Assembly (NCBI GenBank): GCA_963667205.1 | Contig: OY762959.1 | Coordinates: 310,001-374,000 of the forward strand | Source: CF-162 sp963667205 | GTDB lineage: Bacteria > Chloroflexota > Dehalococcoidia > SM23-28-2 > RBG-16-64-32 | Direction: 5' to 3' | Length of the DNA: 64,000 bases | Part shown: one piece after another, positions 25,920 through 34,200 of the stretch | Position numbering within the stretch: the stretch's first letter is position 1 | Layout: every line of letters starts with the position of its first letter | The notes under the pieces: generated by a model | The model's input: the letters and a program-made list of their open reading frames with translations, nothing else | The model's database searches: none | What the model was told of the DNA's origin: nothing | Translations under genes and position numbers: made by a program

Positions 25920-27092
25920 TCAGTTGCGGGTCTGCGGGAACTTCAGGTGTGGGAACAGCTGCCCGGCGATAACGTTCTTGGAGATTTGGCGAGTGCCACC
26001 GGCGATAATCGCGACGAGAGAGTCGCGGTGAATACGCTGCACGGGGTAGTCGAGCCGCGTGCCGTCGCCCCCATGGATCTCGATCGCCTTGGTCGAGACC
26101 TCGAGGAGCGTCTCGCAGGCAAACAGCTTGGCGGTTGTGATGTCGTCAGGCCGCGGGAATTTCCCGTCGATGGCCGTGGAAGCGCCGTGGTAGGTGAGGT
26201 ATCGGGCGGCTTCGATCCGTGTCCACATTTCGGCCAGCATGTGGTAGATCGCCTGGAACTCGATGACCGGGCGGCCGAACTGCTTTCGCTCTTGGGCATA
26301 CTTGGCCGCCTCGTCGAACGCGGCCCCAGACAAGCCGAGGCAGAACGCCGCGTTATGGACGCGTTCCATATTGAACGCCGTCATCACCCGCTGGAACTGG
26401 CCCGCGTTCACCATCACGTTCTCAGCAGGGACGCGACAGTCATTGAAGTGCATGTTGCCGTGGGGGACTCCCCGCGAGCCCATGAATTCGTGGCCCTTGT
26501 CGACCTCGAAGCCGGGCGTGCCCTTCTCGACCATGATCGTGCCAACACCCTTGTAGCCGGGCGTGTCGCCGAAACGGACGAACGTCGCATAGAGCTCGTC
26601 CCAGACAGCGCCTGTGATAAACCGCTTCCCGCCGTTCAAGACGTAATCGTCGCCGTCTTTGATGGCGGTCGTCTTCAGGTTGCCGGCGTCGGAGCCATGC
26701 TGCGCTTCGGTGAGGGCAAGAGCGCAGCCAAGCTCGCCACTGACAATCTTCGGCAGGAACTTCTCCCGCGCCGCCTCCTCGTCCGACATCAGGCAGATCG
26801 AGGCGCCCGGCCCAGAGGTTCGAAAGACGGGCTCGATCGTGATTCCCGACAGGGAGTAACGGGCAAGATTCTCGACAACTAGCGCGTACTCGAGGACCGT
26901 CTTGTCCTGACCGCCGTACTCGACCGGCATCGTGAGACCGAGGAGGTTGTAATCCCCGATTCGCTTGGTGATGGCGGGCAGGTCGGCGTTGTCCTTCTCG
27001 TCCCATTCCTGGGCCATCGGGCGGAATTCTTCGCCCGCTTTGCGAGCGCGATCTGCGAGATCCTGCTGTTCTGCCGTGAGGCTGAAGTCCAT
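25920..27092 (-). CDS. Acyl-CoA dehydrogenase
   Basis: This 390-residue acyl-CoA dehydrogenase has ALALTEAQHGSDAGNLKTTA, VLNGGKRFITGA, FMGSRGVPHGNMHFNDCRVP and a C-terminal EIHGGDGTRLDYPVQRIHRD segment. The ATG has a GGAGAAAC site. It is the first gene of a two-dehydrogenase minus-strand operon and is divergent from the GntR regulator across 388 bp holding two candidate operator sites. It introduces an alpha,beta double bond into an acyl-CoA; the substrate is unknown. Confidence 0.85.
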   Translation of the reverse strand: MDFSLTAEQQDLADRARKAGEEFRPMAQEWDEKDNADLPAITKRIGDYNLLGLTMPVEYGGQDKTVLEYALVVENLARYSLSGITIEPVFRTSGPGASICLMSDEEAAREKFLPKIVSGELGCALALTEAQHGSDAGNLKTTAIKDGDDYVLNGGKRFITGAVWDELYATFVRFGDTPGYKGVGTIMVEKGTPGFEVDKGHEFMGSRGVPHGNMHFNDCRVPAENVMVNAGQFQRVMTAFNMERVHNAAFCLGLSGAAFDEAAKYAQERKQFGRPVIEFQAIYHMLAEMWTRIEAARYLTYHGASTAIDGKFPRPDDITTAKLFACETLLEVSTKAIEIHGGDGTRLDYPVQRIHRDSLVAIIAGGTRQISKNVIAGQLFPHLKFPQTRN

Positions 27093-27315
27093 TTCAGTTT
27101 CTCCTTCTGGATCAGGCTCACCTCGGGGTCATTCAAGCGCTTCCGAGCGGAATCTCCAAGATGACTATTATTTTCAGTGGCCTGGCGATGTAGTAGTCGA
27201 GAGCGCCCATCGTGGTGTGTAGAAGAACATAGCCATGGTCCTGTTAAGCTGTTTCGGTCTTGTGCGCCAGACCTAGGCTTTTTGGCGTGCCTCCAGCCAA
27301 GCGATCGGCATGCCA

Positions 27316-27340
27316 CAGATCGTATACTATATATGATCTG
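27316..27340. promoter_or_regulatory. 25-bp near-palindromic operator (CAGATC-N13-GATCTG)
   Basis: Outer arms CAGATC and GATCTG are exact, and the inner part carries TATA blocks at symmetric positions (GTATACTATATATG). It lies between the dehydrogenase (start 27092) and the regulator (start 27481). It is the most extended operator of the set and contains GTATAC, common in FCD-type GntR sites. Confidence 0.6.
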
Positions 27341-27455
27341 CGCTTGTCAAACGGATTTCGCCCGAGTGCCCAACGAACGAGGGGCCGTGGACCAACCTGA
27401 TTCGAATTTGTCACATTTAGAGGATGTTTGCCCGCACACTGATGACTAAGGACGA

Positions 27456-27479
27456 GTGTATTCTATAGTGTATTCTATA
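27456..27479 (+). promoter_or_regulatory. Tandem 12-bp repeat GTGTATTCTATA at the regulator start
   Basis: Two exact copies of GTGTATTCTATA abut each other and end 1 nt before the regulator ATG. TATTCT in the second copy is in place for a -10 box of a leaderless transcript, so binding here would block the promoter; autoregulation is inferred. Confidence 0.55.
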
Positions 27480-27480
27480 T

Positions 27481-28260
27481 ATGAAACAGATCGATGCGAA
27501 GCTTGAATCCTGTAGGGGTGGGGACCTGCTGAAGTACGAGACCAAGACAGAATGGGTAGCTAACCACCTACGTGACTCGATCTTGAGCGGCCAGATCAGT
27601 CCAGGCGAACGCATCCGGATTCAGGATTGGTCCAAGCGGCTCGCCGTTAGCGCAACGCCAATCCGTGAGGCCTTGAAAGCCCTGGAAGCTCAGGGATACG
27701 TGCGTATCTCTGCACACCGCAGCGCGGAGGTGACGGCATTCTCCTCAAAGGAGTTCTCCGACTCGCTAAAGATCCAGCTCGCGCTGGATTCCCTGGCAAT
27801 CGATTTCGCAATTCAGCGTCTGACAGGTTCCCGCCGCACCGCCGCTTGCCGACGCATGAAGGCCCTCAATGAGGATCTGGGACACGCTCTCGGAGCCAAA
27901 GATATCCGCCGTGCCGAGCGCCTGAACGTGGCATTCCACAAGTCCGTCTACGAAGCCGCCGACTCTCCCCTGCTCTTGAAGGCGCGCGCTCCCATCTGGA
28001 GTAGCATCCCTGTCGCGGGTGTGGTTTTCTGGGAAGCCGTTGCCGCCTTGCCCGAGCGCATCGCTGCCCTTAGCGTCGAACACGACGCCATCGCTGACGC
28101 AATCGAAGCCGGTGACCGCCAGGCCGCGCTCCATCTTACGAGAGCGCACCTCGAGCAGGGTTTCCGCCTGCTCAGGCAAATCGAGCAAGAGCATACCGAC
28201 GGCGGCGCCGGAAGGAACAGCGGTCGCAAGTCACGCGGCCGGAGTGCCACGTCTCGCTGA
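27481..28260 (+). CDS. GntR-family transcriptional regulator with FCD domain
   Basis: This 259-residue regulator has a winged helix (about 20-90: WVANHLRDSILSGQISPGERIRIQDWSKRLAVSATPIREALKALEAQGYV) and an all-helical FCD ligand domain (about 95-240; DSLKIQLALDSLAIDFAIQRL, HDAIADAIEAGDRQAALHLTRAHLEQGF). The C-terminus is basic and Ser/Gly-rich. No ribosome binding site precedes the ATG, and the mRNA may be leaderless. It is the only dedicated catabolic regulator in the island, so it is the best candidate to bind the AT-rich palindromes at the surrounding promoters, with an acyl-CoA or acid as ligand. Confidence 0.85.
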   Translation: MKQIDAKLESCRGGDLLKYETKTEWVANHLRDSILSGQISPGERIRIQDWSKRLAVSATPIREALKALEAQGYVRISAHRSAEVTAFSSKEFSDSLKIQLALDSLAIDFAIQRLTGSRRTAACRRMKALNEDLGHALGAKDIRRAERLNVAFHKSVYEAADSPLLLKARAPIWSSIPVAGVVFWEAVAALPERIAALSVEHDAIADAIEAGDRQAALHLTRAHLEQGFRLLRQIEQEHTDGGAGRNSGRKSRGRSATSR

Positions 28261-28437
28261 TCTTGCGCTCGAGGGTGCGGCGTATTGTCTTTCCTGTCAC
28301 TGACCTCCGACCGGTGAGCGTGATTCACCTGGATGCCAAAGGAGGCTCTGACTACCGAATAGTCACGCCCCTGCGATTTCGTTCACGGACTCCTTGATGC
28401 TCGGAATCGTCTACGGTACTGGGCGAGGAGTTGCGAG

Positions 28438-28914
28438 ATGAACCGACTACAGAAGCTGGCGGAAATCAAAGAGCTGCCCGGATTTCGGGTCGGGGTGACC
28501 GACCGCATATCCGTCGGCGACACCGATCTCTCCGGCATCATCTACTTCGACCGATACTATCCGCGCGCCGAAGTTGGCTTCATAGAGTTCGCTCGCCAGG
28601 CGGGTGCCTCCATCCGAGAGATGTTCGACGAACGCTTCGTCACGCCGACCGTATCTTCGCGCTGCGACTACTTCAGCTCGGTCACCGTCGACGACTTGCT
28701 GCGGCAGGTTACGTTCATAGCGCACTCCGGTAACTCCAGCCAGACATCCGCCCATCACTTCCTCAAGGAGGACGGTACCCAGGCAGCGACGGTTCAGATC
28801 GTCCGCGCCGTCGTCGACGCCGAGACCCGCCGCAAGGCGTCAATCCGGCAGGTGCTGGAGGAAACTCCCGATTCGAACCTGGCGAAGGTGCTTCGCGCGC
28901 GGCTTCTCTCCTAG
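28438..28914 (+). CDS. Hotdog-fold thioesterase (4HBT-like)
   Basis: This 158-residue protein has the 4-hydroxybenzoyl-CoA thioesterase signature VGDTDLSGIIYFDRYYPRAEVGFIEF, with a catalytic Asp in DTD (28-30), and strands continuing to SSRCDYFSSVTVDDLL. It would hydrolyse an acyl-CoA, releasing product or recycling CoA from dead-end intermediates. It follows the GntR gene by 177 bp on the same strand. Its TAG stop overlaps the stop of the convergent dehydrogenase within CTAG. Confidence 0.8.
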   Translation: MNRLQKLAEIKELPGFRVGVTDRISVGDTDLSGIIYFDRYYPRAEVGFIEFARQAGASIREMFDERFVTPTVSSRCDYFSSVTVDDLLRQVTFIAHSGNSSQTSAHHFLKEDGTQAATVQIVRAVVDAETRRKASIRQVLEETPDSNLAKVLRARLLS

Positions 28915-30080
28915 TAGGAGCGCGGCAATCCCAGGACGTGCTCCGCGACGTGATTGAGCACCATCTCGCGCGACACCGGTGCGACCTGCCACGATCGGAC
29001 CATCGGCCAGATCGTAATCAGGTCGACATCGCCGGAGAAGCCCATGCCCCCGTGTACCTGGATCGCGACGTCCACGGCGTCGGTAGCAGCCTCACCAGCC
29101 GCGAACTTTGCCATGTTGGCGTAAATCCCCACCTGGCGCGAATCAGTTCCGGCTTCGAAGAGTTCGGCCGCGTGCCACGCCATCTGCGCAGCCAGCTCAA
29201 TGTGGATCTTCGCGCGGGCCATCGGGTGAGCGAGTCCTTGGTACGCCCCGATCGGCGTGTCGTTGAAGACCTTGCGGACGTTGGCGTAGTTCACCGCCTT
29301 CGTCAGCGCATATCGGCCCAGTCCCGACGCCTGAAGCGCTGTCGCGATGCGTTCGGGGTTCAGTGTATCGAACATCGGCCTTAGCCCCTGTCCTTCCTCT
29401 CCGATCAGGTTCTCGGCAGGAACCCGCACGTCCTCGTAGGCGACCTCGTAGGTCTTGTCTGGGGAGAGGATCCGCGAATCAAGCTTGTTGAGCTCGATCC
29501 CGGCCATTGACGTGTCCAGGATGAACAAGGAGAGTCCTTCCCGGCGATCGGAAACTTCTCCTGCCGCTGTGGTGCGGGCAACCAGGAGTATGTGTTCGGT
29601 GGCGTCGATTCCGGTCGTCCAAATCTTGCGCCCGTTGATCACGTACTCGTCGCCCTCGCGGCGCGCGATCGTTTCGATATTGAAGGTGTTGGTACCGGCG
29701 TTTGGCTCTGTGATCGAGAAGCAGAATGTACCCCGGCCCTCAGCCAGAGGCGGCAAGTAGCGCTTCTTCTGCTCGTTCGTGCCGTGAAGCGCGATCGTGA
29801 TTGCCGCCATGCCACATGTGATGAGCAGCGGAGGGTTTATGCCCTGATTCGCCAACTCCTCGAGTGTGGCGGCGAGCCCCATGACGCCCATGCCAGACCC
29901 GCCGTATTCTTCGGGAACCATGGCACCCTGGAAGCCAGCGTTCGTCATCTCGTCCCACAGCTCGGTCAGCGGAACGCCCGCCTCAGAGCGCTCCTTCCAG
30001 TACTTGCGGTCGTACTTCTTCGTGATCTGCCGCACCGTATTGCGCACCAATTGGATTTCGTCGTCGTAGCGCGTTTTCAT
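28911..30080 (-). CDS. Acyl-CoA dehydrogenase
   Basis: This 389-residue acyl-CoA dehydrogenase has VPEEYGGSGMGVMGLA, CFSITEPNAGTNTFNIETIA, VINGRKIWTTGI and the C-terminal VHGGMGFSGDVDLITIWPMVR. It is a paralog of the gene at 41508; both start with an ITKKYD segment. It is the last of seven co-directional, nearly contiguous genes running from 36491 to 28911, 10 bp after the type B CoA-transferase. It may supply desaturation for the acyl-CoA made by that enzyme pair. Confidence 0.85.
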   Translation of the reverse strand: MKTRYDDEIQLVRNTVRQITKKYDRKYWKERSEAGVPLTELWDEMTNAGFQGAMVPEEYGGSGMGVMGLAATLEELANQGINPPLLITCGMAAITIALHGTNEQKKRYLPPLAEGRGTFCFSITEPNAGTNTFNIETIARREGDEYVINGRKIWTTGIDATEHILLVARTTAAGEVSDRREGLSLFILDTSMAGIELNKLDSRILSPDKTYEVAYEDVRVPAENLIGEEGQGLRPMFDTLNPERIATALQASGLGRYALTKAVNYANVRKVFNDTPIGAYQGLAHPMARAKIHIELAAQMAWHAAELFEAGTDSRQVGIYANMAKFAAGEAATDAVDVAIQVHGGMGFSGDVDLITIWPMVRSWQVAPVSREMVLNHVAEHVLGLPRSY

Positions 30081-30090
30081 AGTGCTCCTC

Positions 30091-31305
30091 CTAGGGGTTC
30101 TCGATGATCCCTGCTGCCATCATCTCTATGACTTCTTCCTCGCTGTACCCGGCCAGGCCACACAGCACTTCGAGGTTGTGTTCTCCGAGCAGCGGTGGCC
30201 TTCGCATTTCGGCGCGTGTCTCGCTCATTGAGAACGTCTGGCCCGCATGGAGTATCGGGCCCAGCTCGGGATGATCGAGCGTCTCGAAGAAAGTCTCGCA
30301 GAGCTGCGGATCGCGGATGAGGTCGTCAGGCTTATTGACTACCCCGGCTGCGATTCCCACCGCCTGTAGCTCTCGTGTCAGATCGAAAGCGTCCTCGCCA
30401 CGTGTCCATCGGGCCAGGAGGTCTTCGATCTCAGATTCGTGCTCCTTACGCGCCGTCATAGACTTGAAACGGGCGTCATGCACCCAGTCCTCCGCGATCA
30501 CTTCAGACAGTGCGTGCCAATCTTCGTCGCTCGCCACAGCAATAGCGATCCAGCGGTCGTCGCCGGCGCAGGGGAACACTGCGTGCGGGCACATCACCTC
30601 GTCGCGGTTGCCCTGACGTGTGGCCACGCGGTCATTCGCCTCGAGATCAAGGAATGCCGGCGCGAGGAACTGCAGAAAGCCTTCGCTCTGCGCAAGATCG
30701 ATCTGCTGTCCTTTCCCGGTGCGTCGGCGATAGTCGAGGGCAGCAAGAATAGCGGTGATGGCTAGCGGCGGATTCGTCATGTCGGGAAGCGCTCCCCAGG
30801 CGCCCACGGGCTCGCCATTCGGCCAGCCCGTGATCTCATTCAGCCCCGACACCGCCGCTCCGACATTGCCGAAGCCGGAGTAGCCGGCGTTGGGCCCGTT
30901 CTGACCGAACTGTGTGGAGCTGAAGTAGACGATGTCCGGCTTCACCTGCCGCACGGTTTCGTAGTCCATCCCCCGGCGCTCCATCGCCCCGACGCCGAAG
31001 CTTTCGGTCAGCAGGTCCGGCTGCCAACGTTCGATCAACCGAATCAGCACTTGACGCGCGCCCGGCTGCTGCAGATTGAGACCGAGGCTGAGCTTGCTTG
31101 TGTTGACCTCGTTGTAGAAGAGGCTGCGGTTGAGGCCCGGCTGCCCGTCTTTGAAAGGCGCGCTCGCCCGAAGGTAGTCCAGTTTCGCCGTCGATTCGAC
31201 GCGTACGACTGTCGCGCCGTTGTCGGCCAGGAAGCGCGTCGTGACCGGGCCAACAATGACCCAGCAGAAGTCGAGCACTTTAAGCCCCTCCAGCGCGCTG
31301 CTCAT
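30091..31305 (-). CDS. CaiB/BaiF family III CoA-transferase, type B
   Basis: This 404-residue protein begins LEGLKVLDFCWVIVGPVTTRFLADNGATVVRVE and is a close paralog of the protein at 22399-23628. It also has Glu at the catalytic-acid position (DLAQSEGFL). It overlaps the upstream type A gene by 4 bp (ATGA). The pair is the second type A/type B set in the island, in opposite orientation to the first. It is expected to activate a carboxylate by CoA transfer. Confidence 0.85.
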   Translation of the reverse strand: MSSALEGLKVLDFCWVIVGPVTTRFLADNGATVVRVESTAKLDYLRASAPFKDGQPGLNRSLFYNEVNTSKLSLGLNLQQPGARQVLIRLIERWQPDLLTESFGVGAMERRGMDYETVRQVKPDIVYFSSTQFGQNGPNAGYSGFGNVGAAVSGLNEITGWPNGEPVGAWGALPDMTNPPLAITAILAALDYRRRTGKGQQIDLAQSEGFLQFLAPAFLDLEANDRVATRQGNRDEVMCPHAVFPCAGDDRWIAIAVASDEDWHALSEVIAEDWVHDARFKSMTARKEHESEIEDLLARWTRGEDAFDLTRELQAVGIAAGVVNKPDDLIRDPQLCETFFETLDHPELGPILHAGQTFSMSETRAEMRRPPLLGEHNLEVLCGLAGYSEEEVIEMMAAGIIENP

Positions 31306-32537
31306 ATCGCTCGGATCGCGCGCAGCAAGCGCAGTTCTCGCAAGGAGAGCCCCATCTCGTCGCCATAGATTTGGCTGTTGTGTTCGCCGATGCGGGGGGC
31401 GGGATGCCGGTAGCTAATTGGCGTCTCACTCAACTGAGCGAAGGGGCCTGGATATTCGAGCGCGTCTCCGTCGATGCGGCGCCAGAAGTGGCGCTCTTGG
31501 AGGTGCTCCCAATCCCGGATGTCCCGGGTGTTCGTGACCGGACCCAGTTGTAGGGAATCGCGGATGGCACGCTCGAACAGCTCTCGCCTGGTCTTGGTTG
31601 CCACGAAGGCGGCGATCGGCTCTTCGGCGCGGCGGATTTCCCGCTCGGCCTCTTTCGCAGGCTCTGGGTCATCCTCCTTGATGAGAGTCGTCGGCACCCA
31701 GCTGTCCCAGTCGAGTTCGCGGATGTCAGCCGGCGCCATCCCGTCCTCCTCCATCCAGGCAACGAGGCGCCGGTTGAAGGGAGCTCCCCAAGGGCCCTGC
31801 ATTAGGAAGCAGACGACGTATCCGTCCTTGCAGGGGAAGATCTCGCGGAACTTGAGGCGGCTGATCGTGCGATAGGCGCCCTGGCGGGTCATCGGCATTT
31901 GTGTCACGCCGTAGACGGACAGCATAGAGTTGGCCCAAACGGCGGCCGCCAGCTGCGATACGTCGACACGCTGGCCATGGCCCGTGCGGTTGCGCGCGAA
32001 GAGTCCGTGCATGACTGCGGCCGCCGCGTTCGCGCCTGCGATCTGCTCAGAAACGGGGACGCTGACGCGTACGGGCGCGCGCCTCGGTTCGCCGCAGGCG
32101 TGAAGATAGCCGGAGAGTGCCCAGGTCACGATGTCGGTCGTGCGATAGGTCGAGTAGGGACCGCCGGGCCCAAAGGGCGAGACAGCCACGTGCACGAGCC
32201 GTGAGTTCGCCTCGAGAGCACCGTCCACTCCCTGCGACTCGATGATCACGTCAGCCGTGCCGAGCAGTCGCTGGAAGAGCGTGGCGCCATCGCTGGTCTG
32301 GTGGTCGAGAGTGATGCCGCGCTTGTTGTGGTTGAAGGCCGCCCAGAAGAGGCTGCTGTCTGGGGAAACCTCGTCGGCGTAGAAGGGACCTATCCGCCGG
32401 GTACGACTGCCAGACGGGTGCTCGACTCGAATCACGTCCGCGCCGAGGTCTGCCAGCAGGCGAGCGCCGAGGTTCAGCCCGCCTTCCGTTAGATCGAGTA
32501 TGCGGTATGGTGCGAGGGCCCCCTCCGCGACGGCCAT
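31302..32537 (-). CDS. CaiB/BaiF family III CoA-transferase, type A
   Basis: This 411-residue family III protein begins YRILDLTEGGLNLGARLLADLGADVIRVE. It resembles the protein at 21128-22399, including NHNKRGITL and the YKTISRLKF-like middle region. The residue equivalent to formyl-CoA transferase Asp169 is Ala (DVSQLAAAV), so it probably serves as the structural partner of the type B subunit. It sits 4 bp after the crotonase gene. Confidence 0.85.
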   Translation of the reverse strand: MAVAEGALAPYRILDLTEGGLNLGARLLADLGADVIRVEHPSGSRTRRIGPFYADEVSPDSSLFWAAFNHNKRGITLDHQTSDGATLFQRLLGTADVIIESQGVDGALEANSRLVHVAVSPFGPGGPYSTYRTTDIVTWALSGYLHACGEPRRAPVRVSVPVSEQIAGANAAAAVMHGLFARNRTGHGQRVDVSQLAAAVWANSMLSVYGVTQMPMTRQGAYRTISRLKFREIFPCKDGYVVCFLMQGPWGAPFNRRLVAWMEEDGMAPADIRELDWDSWVPTTLIKEDDPEPAKEAEREIRRAEEPIAAFVATKTRRELFERAIRDSLQLGPVTNTRDIRDWEHLQERHFWRRIDGDALEYPGPFAQLSETPISYRHPAPRIGEHNSQIYGDEMGLSLRELRLLRAIRAI

Positions 32538-32541
32538 GGAG

Positions 32542-33351
32542 TCAGGCTCTCCTGCCCTGATCCTTGAACTCCTGCGCGGCGGCTTCGATCGCTGTGTCGG
32601 ATGCCGTGCGCGCGTAGAACTCGACGCTCATGTCGCCGGCGTTGTTGTAGTAGAGCTGTAACAGCTTGTTGCAGGCGATCTTGGTCGTGCGCACGCCGAG
32701 CTCCGGCAGCGCGGCGAGTCGCCGCGCGTAGGTCATCGCCGATTCCATCAGTTGATCCCCGGGAGCAACGTGGTTCACGAGGCCCAGCCTGTACGCCTCC
32801 TCCGAAGTAAGCATAGCGCCCGAGAGGAGCACCTCTTTCGCGCGGTTGAGGCCGATCAACGCCGGCCAGAGAAACGCGCCGCCGTCGCCAGCAGCGAGTC
32901 CCATGCGCGTATGCCTGTCGCCGATGCGCGCCGTGTCCGCCATGAAGACTACGTCGCATAGCAGGGCCAGCGTCGCGCCAGAGCCGGCGGCCGGGCCGTT
33001 CACGGCCGCGATTATAGGCTTCGAGGACTCGATCATCGACCGCGTGAGGCGGCTGATATGCCCGCGCGACGGGATGTAGCCAAAGATCGCATCCCGGCCG
33101 TAGATACGCTTGAGCGGGTCAGGTTCGATGTCGCCACTGACGTCGCCGCCCGCGCAGAAGCCGCGGCCCGCTCCCGTGATTACAACAACCCGGGCTTCAT
33201 GAATCGACTCAACGCGCTCGATGAAGTCCTCGACTTCGTAGTGCATCTCGTGGCTCATGGCATTGAGCCGGTCCGGCCGGTTGAGTGTAAGCGTCAGCAC
33301 ACCATCATCCAGCTCGCAGAGCAGATACTTATAGGAGAAGTCGGCCGTCAT
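32542..33351 (-). CDS. Crotonase-family protein, type 1 (non-canonical active site)
   Basis: This 269-residue paralog of the protein at 20310-21116 shares AVNGPAAGSGATLALLCD and IGDRHTRMGLAAGDGG. The two hydratase glutamates are again missing (Ala and His). Conservation of these changes in both copies argues for a distinct, selected reaction and not decay. Its stop lies 4 bp before the type A CoA-transferase start, and its start overlaps the oxidoreductase stop by 4 bp. Confidence 0.8.
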   Translation of the reverse strand: MTADFSYKYLLCELDDGVLTLTLNRPDRLNAMSHEMHYEVEDFIERVESIHEARVVVITGAGRGFCAGGDVSGDIEPDPLKRIYGRDAIFGYIPSRGHISRLTRSMIESSKPIIAAVNGPAAGSGATLALLCDVVFMADTARIGDRHTRMGLAAGDGGAFLWPALIGLNRAKEVLLSGAMLTSEEAYRLGLVNHVAPGDQLMESAMTYARRLAALPELGVRTTKIACNKLLQLYYNNAGDMSVEFYARTASDTAIEAAAQEFKDQGRRA

Positions 33352-34199
33352 AGCCGAGCGATGACCTCTTGCGCGAAGCGATCCAGGTCTTCCTCGGGCG
33401 TGCCGCCCCTCCCGAAGGGGTAGACGTTGACCCTGTGCACGCCGATCTCTTCGAGTGACTTCACGGCCTCGACCTCGGGTGCCGGCCCGCCGAGAACGGT
33501 GATCTCGAAAGGCTCGCTCCCGCGGCCGGCCTCCTCGCGGAAGCGGTTCAGTTTGTCGATCAACGGCCGGGCCGTCTCGCTGCTGTGCTTCATTCCGATC
33601 CAGCCGTCACCAAGGATGGCGGCGCGTCTCAACGCAGCATCGGTTTCGCCGCCGAAGATCAGCGGTGGGTGAGGTTGCTGGACGGGCTTCGGCGTCATCC
33701 AAGCGTCGGCGAGATGGTAGAACGCGCCGTCGAAGGAGGCTACATCCTGGGTCCAGAGCGCCTTCATCACCTCGACGCATTCACGCGATCGCTTCACACG
33801 ATTCGAGAAGTCCTCGCCGGCGATGATGAACTCCTCGGCCATCCAGCCGACTCCAAGTCCGAACAGGAGCCTGCCGTTCGACAACACGTCGACAGTCGAG
33901 GCCAGCTTCGCCGTCGCGACTGGACTGCGTAGCGGCAAGACGTAGATTGCTGTGCCCAGCCGGATTCGCTCCGTTGCCGCCGCGACGAACGATAGTGTCG
34001 CCAGCGGCTCGAGAAACGGTGTCGAAGGGCCGACCGGCGATTCACCGCTCGGGCTGTAGGGGTAGCGGGATTCCGTTGAGGAGCCGAATGCCAGGTGGTC
34101 AGACACCCAGAGCGACTCGTAGCCCAACCGCTCGGCGGCCTGGGCGGCAGCAGTCAGGCGTTCGGGGCGGACCTGCAGGATGTTGACTCCGATCTTCAT
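33348..34199 (-). CDS. LLM-class flavin-dependent oxidoreductase
   Basis: This 283-residue luciferase-like TIM-barrel enzyme starts MKIGVNILQVRPERLTAAAQAAERLGYESLWVSDHLAFG and has IYVLPLRSPVATAKLASTVDVLSNGRL and LGVGWMAEEFIIAGEDF. It matches the TIGR03619-like F420-dependent group and is a close relative of the gene at 44792. It could insert oxygen into, or oxidise, a CoA-bound intermediate. It is co-transcribed with two dehydrogenase genes upstream (1-bp gap) and the crotonase downstream. Confidence 0.8.
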   Translation of the reverse strand: MKIGVNILQVRPERLTAAAQAAERLGYESLWVSDHLAFGSSTESRYPYSPSGESPVGPSTPFLEPLATLSFVAAATERIRLGTAIYVLPLRSPVATAKLASTVDVLSNGRLLFGLGVGWMAEEFIIAGEDFSNRVKRSRECVEVMKALWTQDVASFDGAFYHLADAWMTPKPVQQPHPPLIFGGETDAALRRAAILGDGWIGMKHSSETARPLIDKLNRFREEAGRGSEPFEITVLGGPAPEVEAVKSLEEIGVHRVNVYPFGRGGTPEEDLDRFAQEVIARL

Positions 34200-34200
34200 G

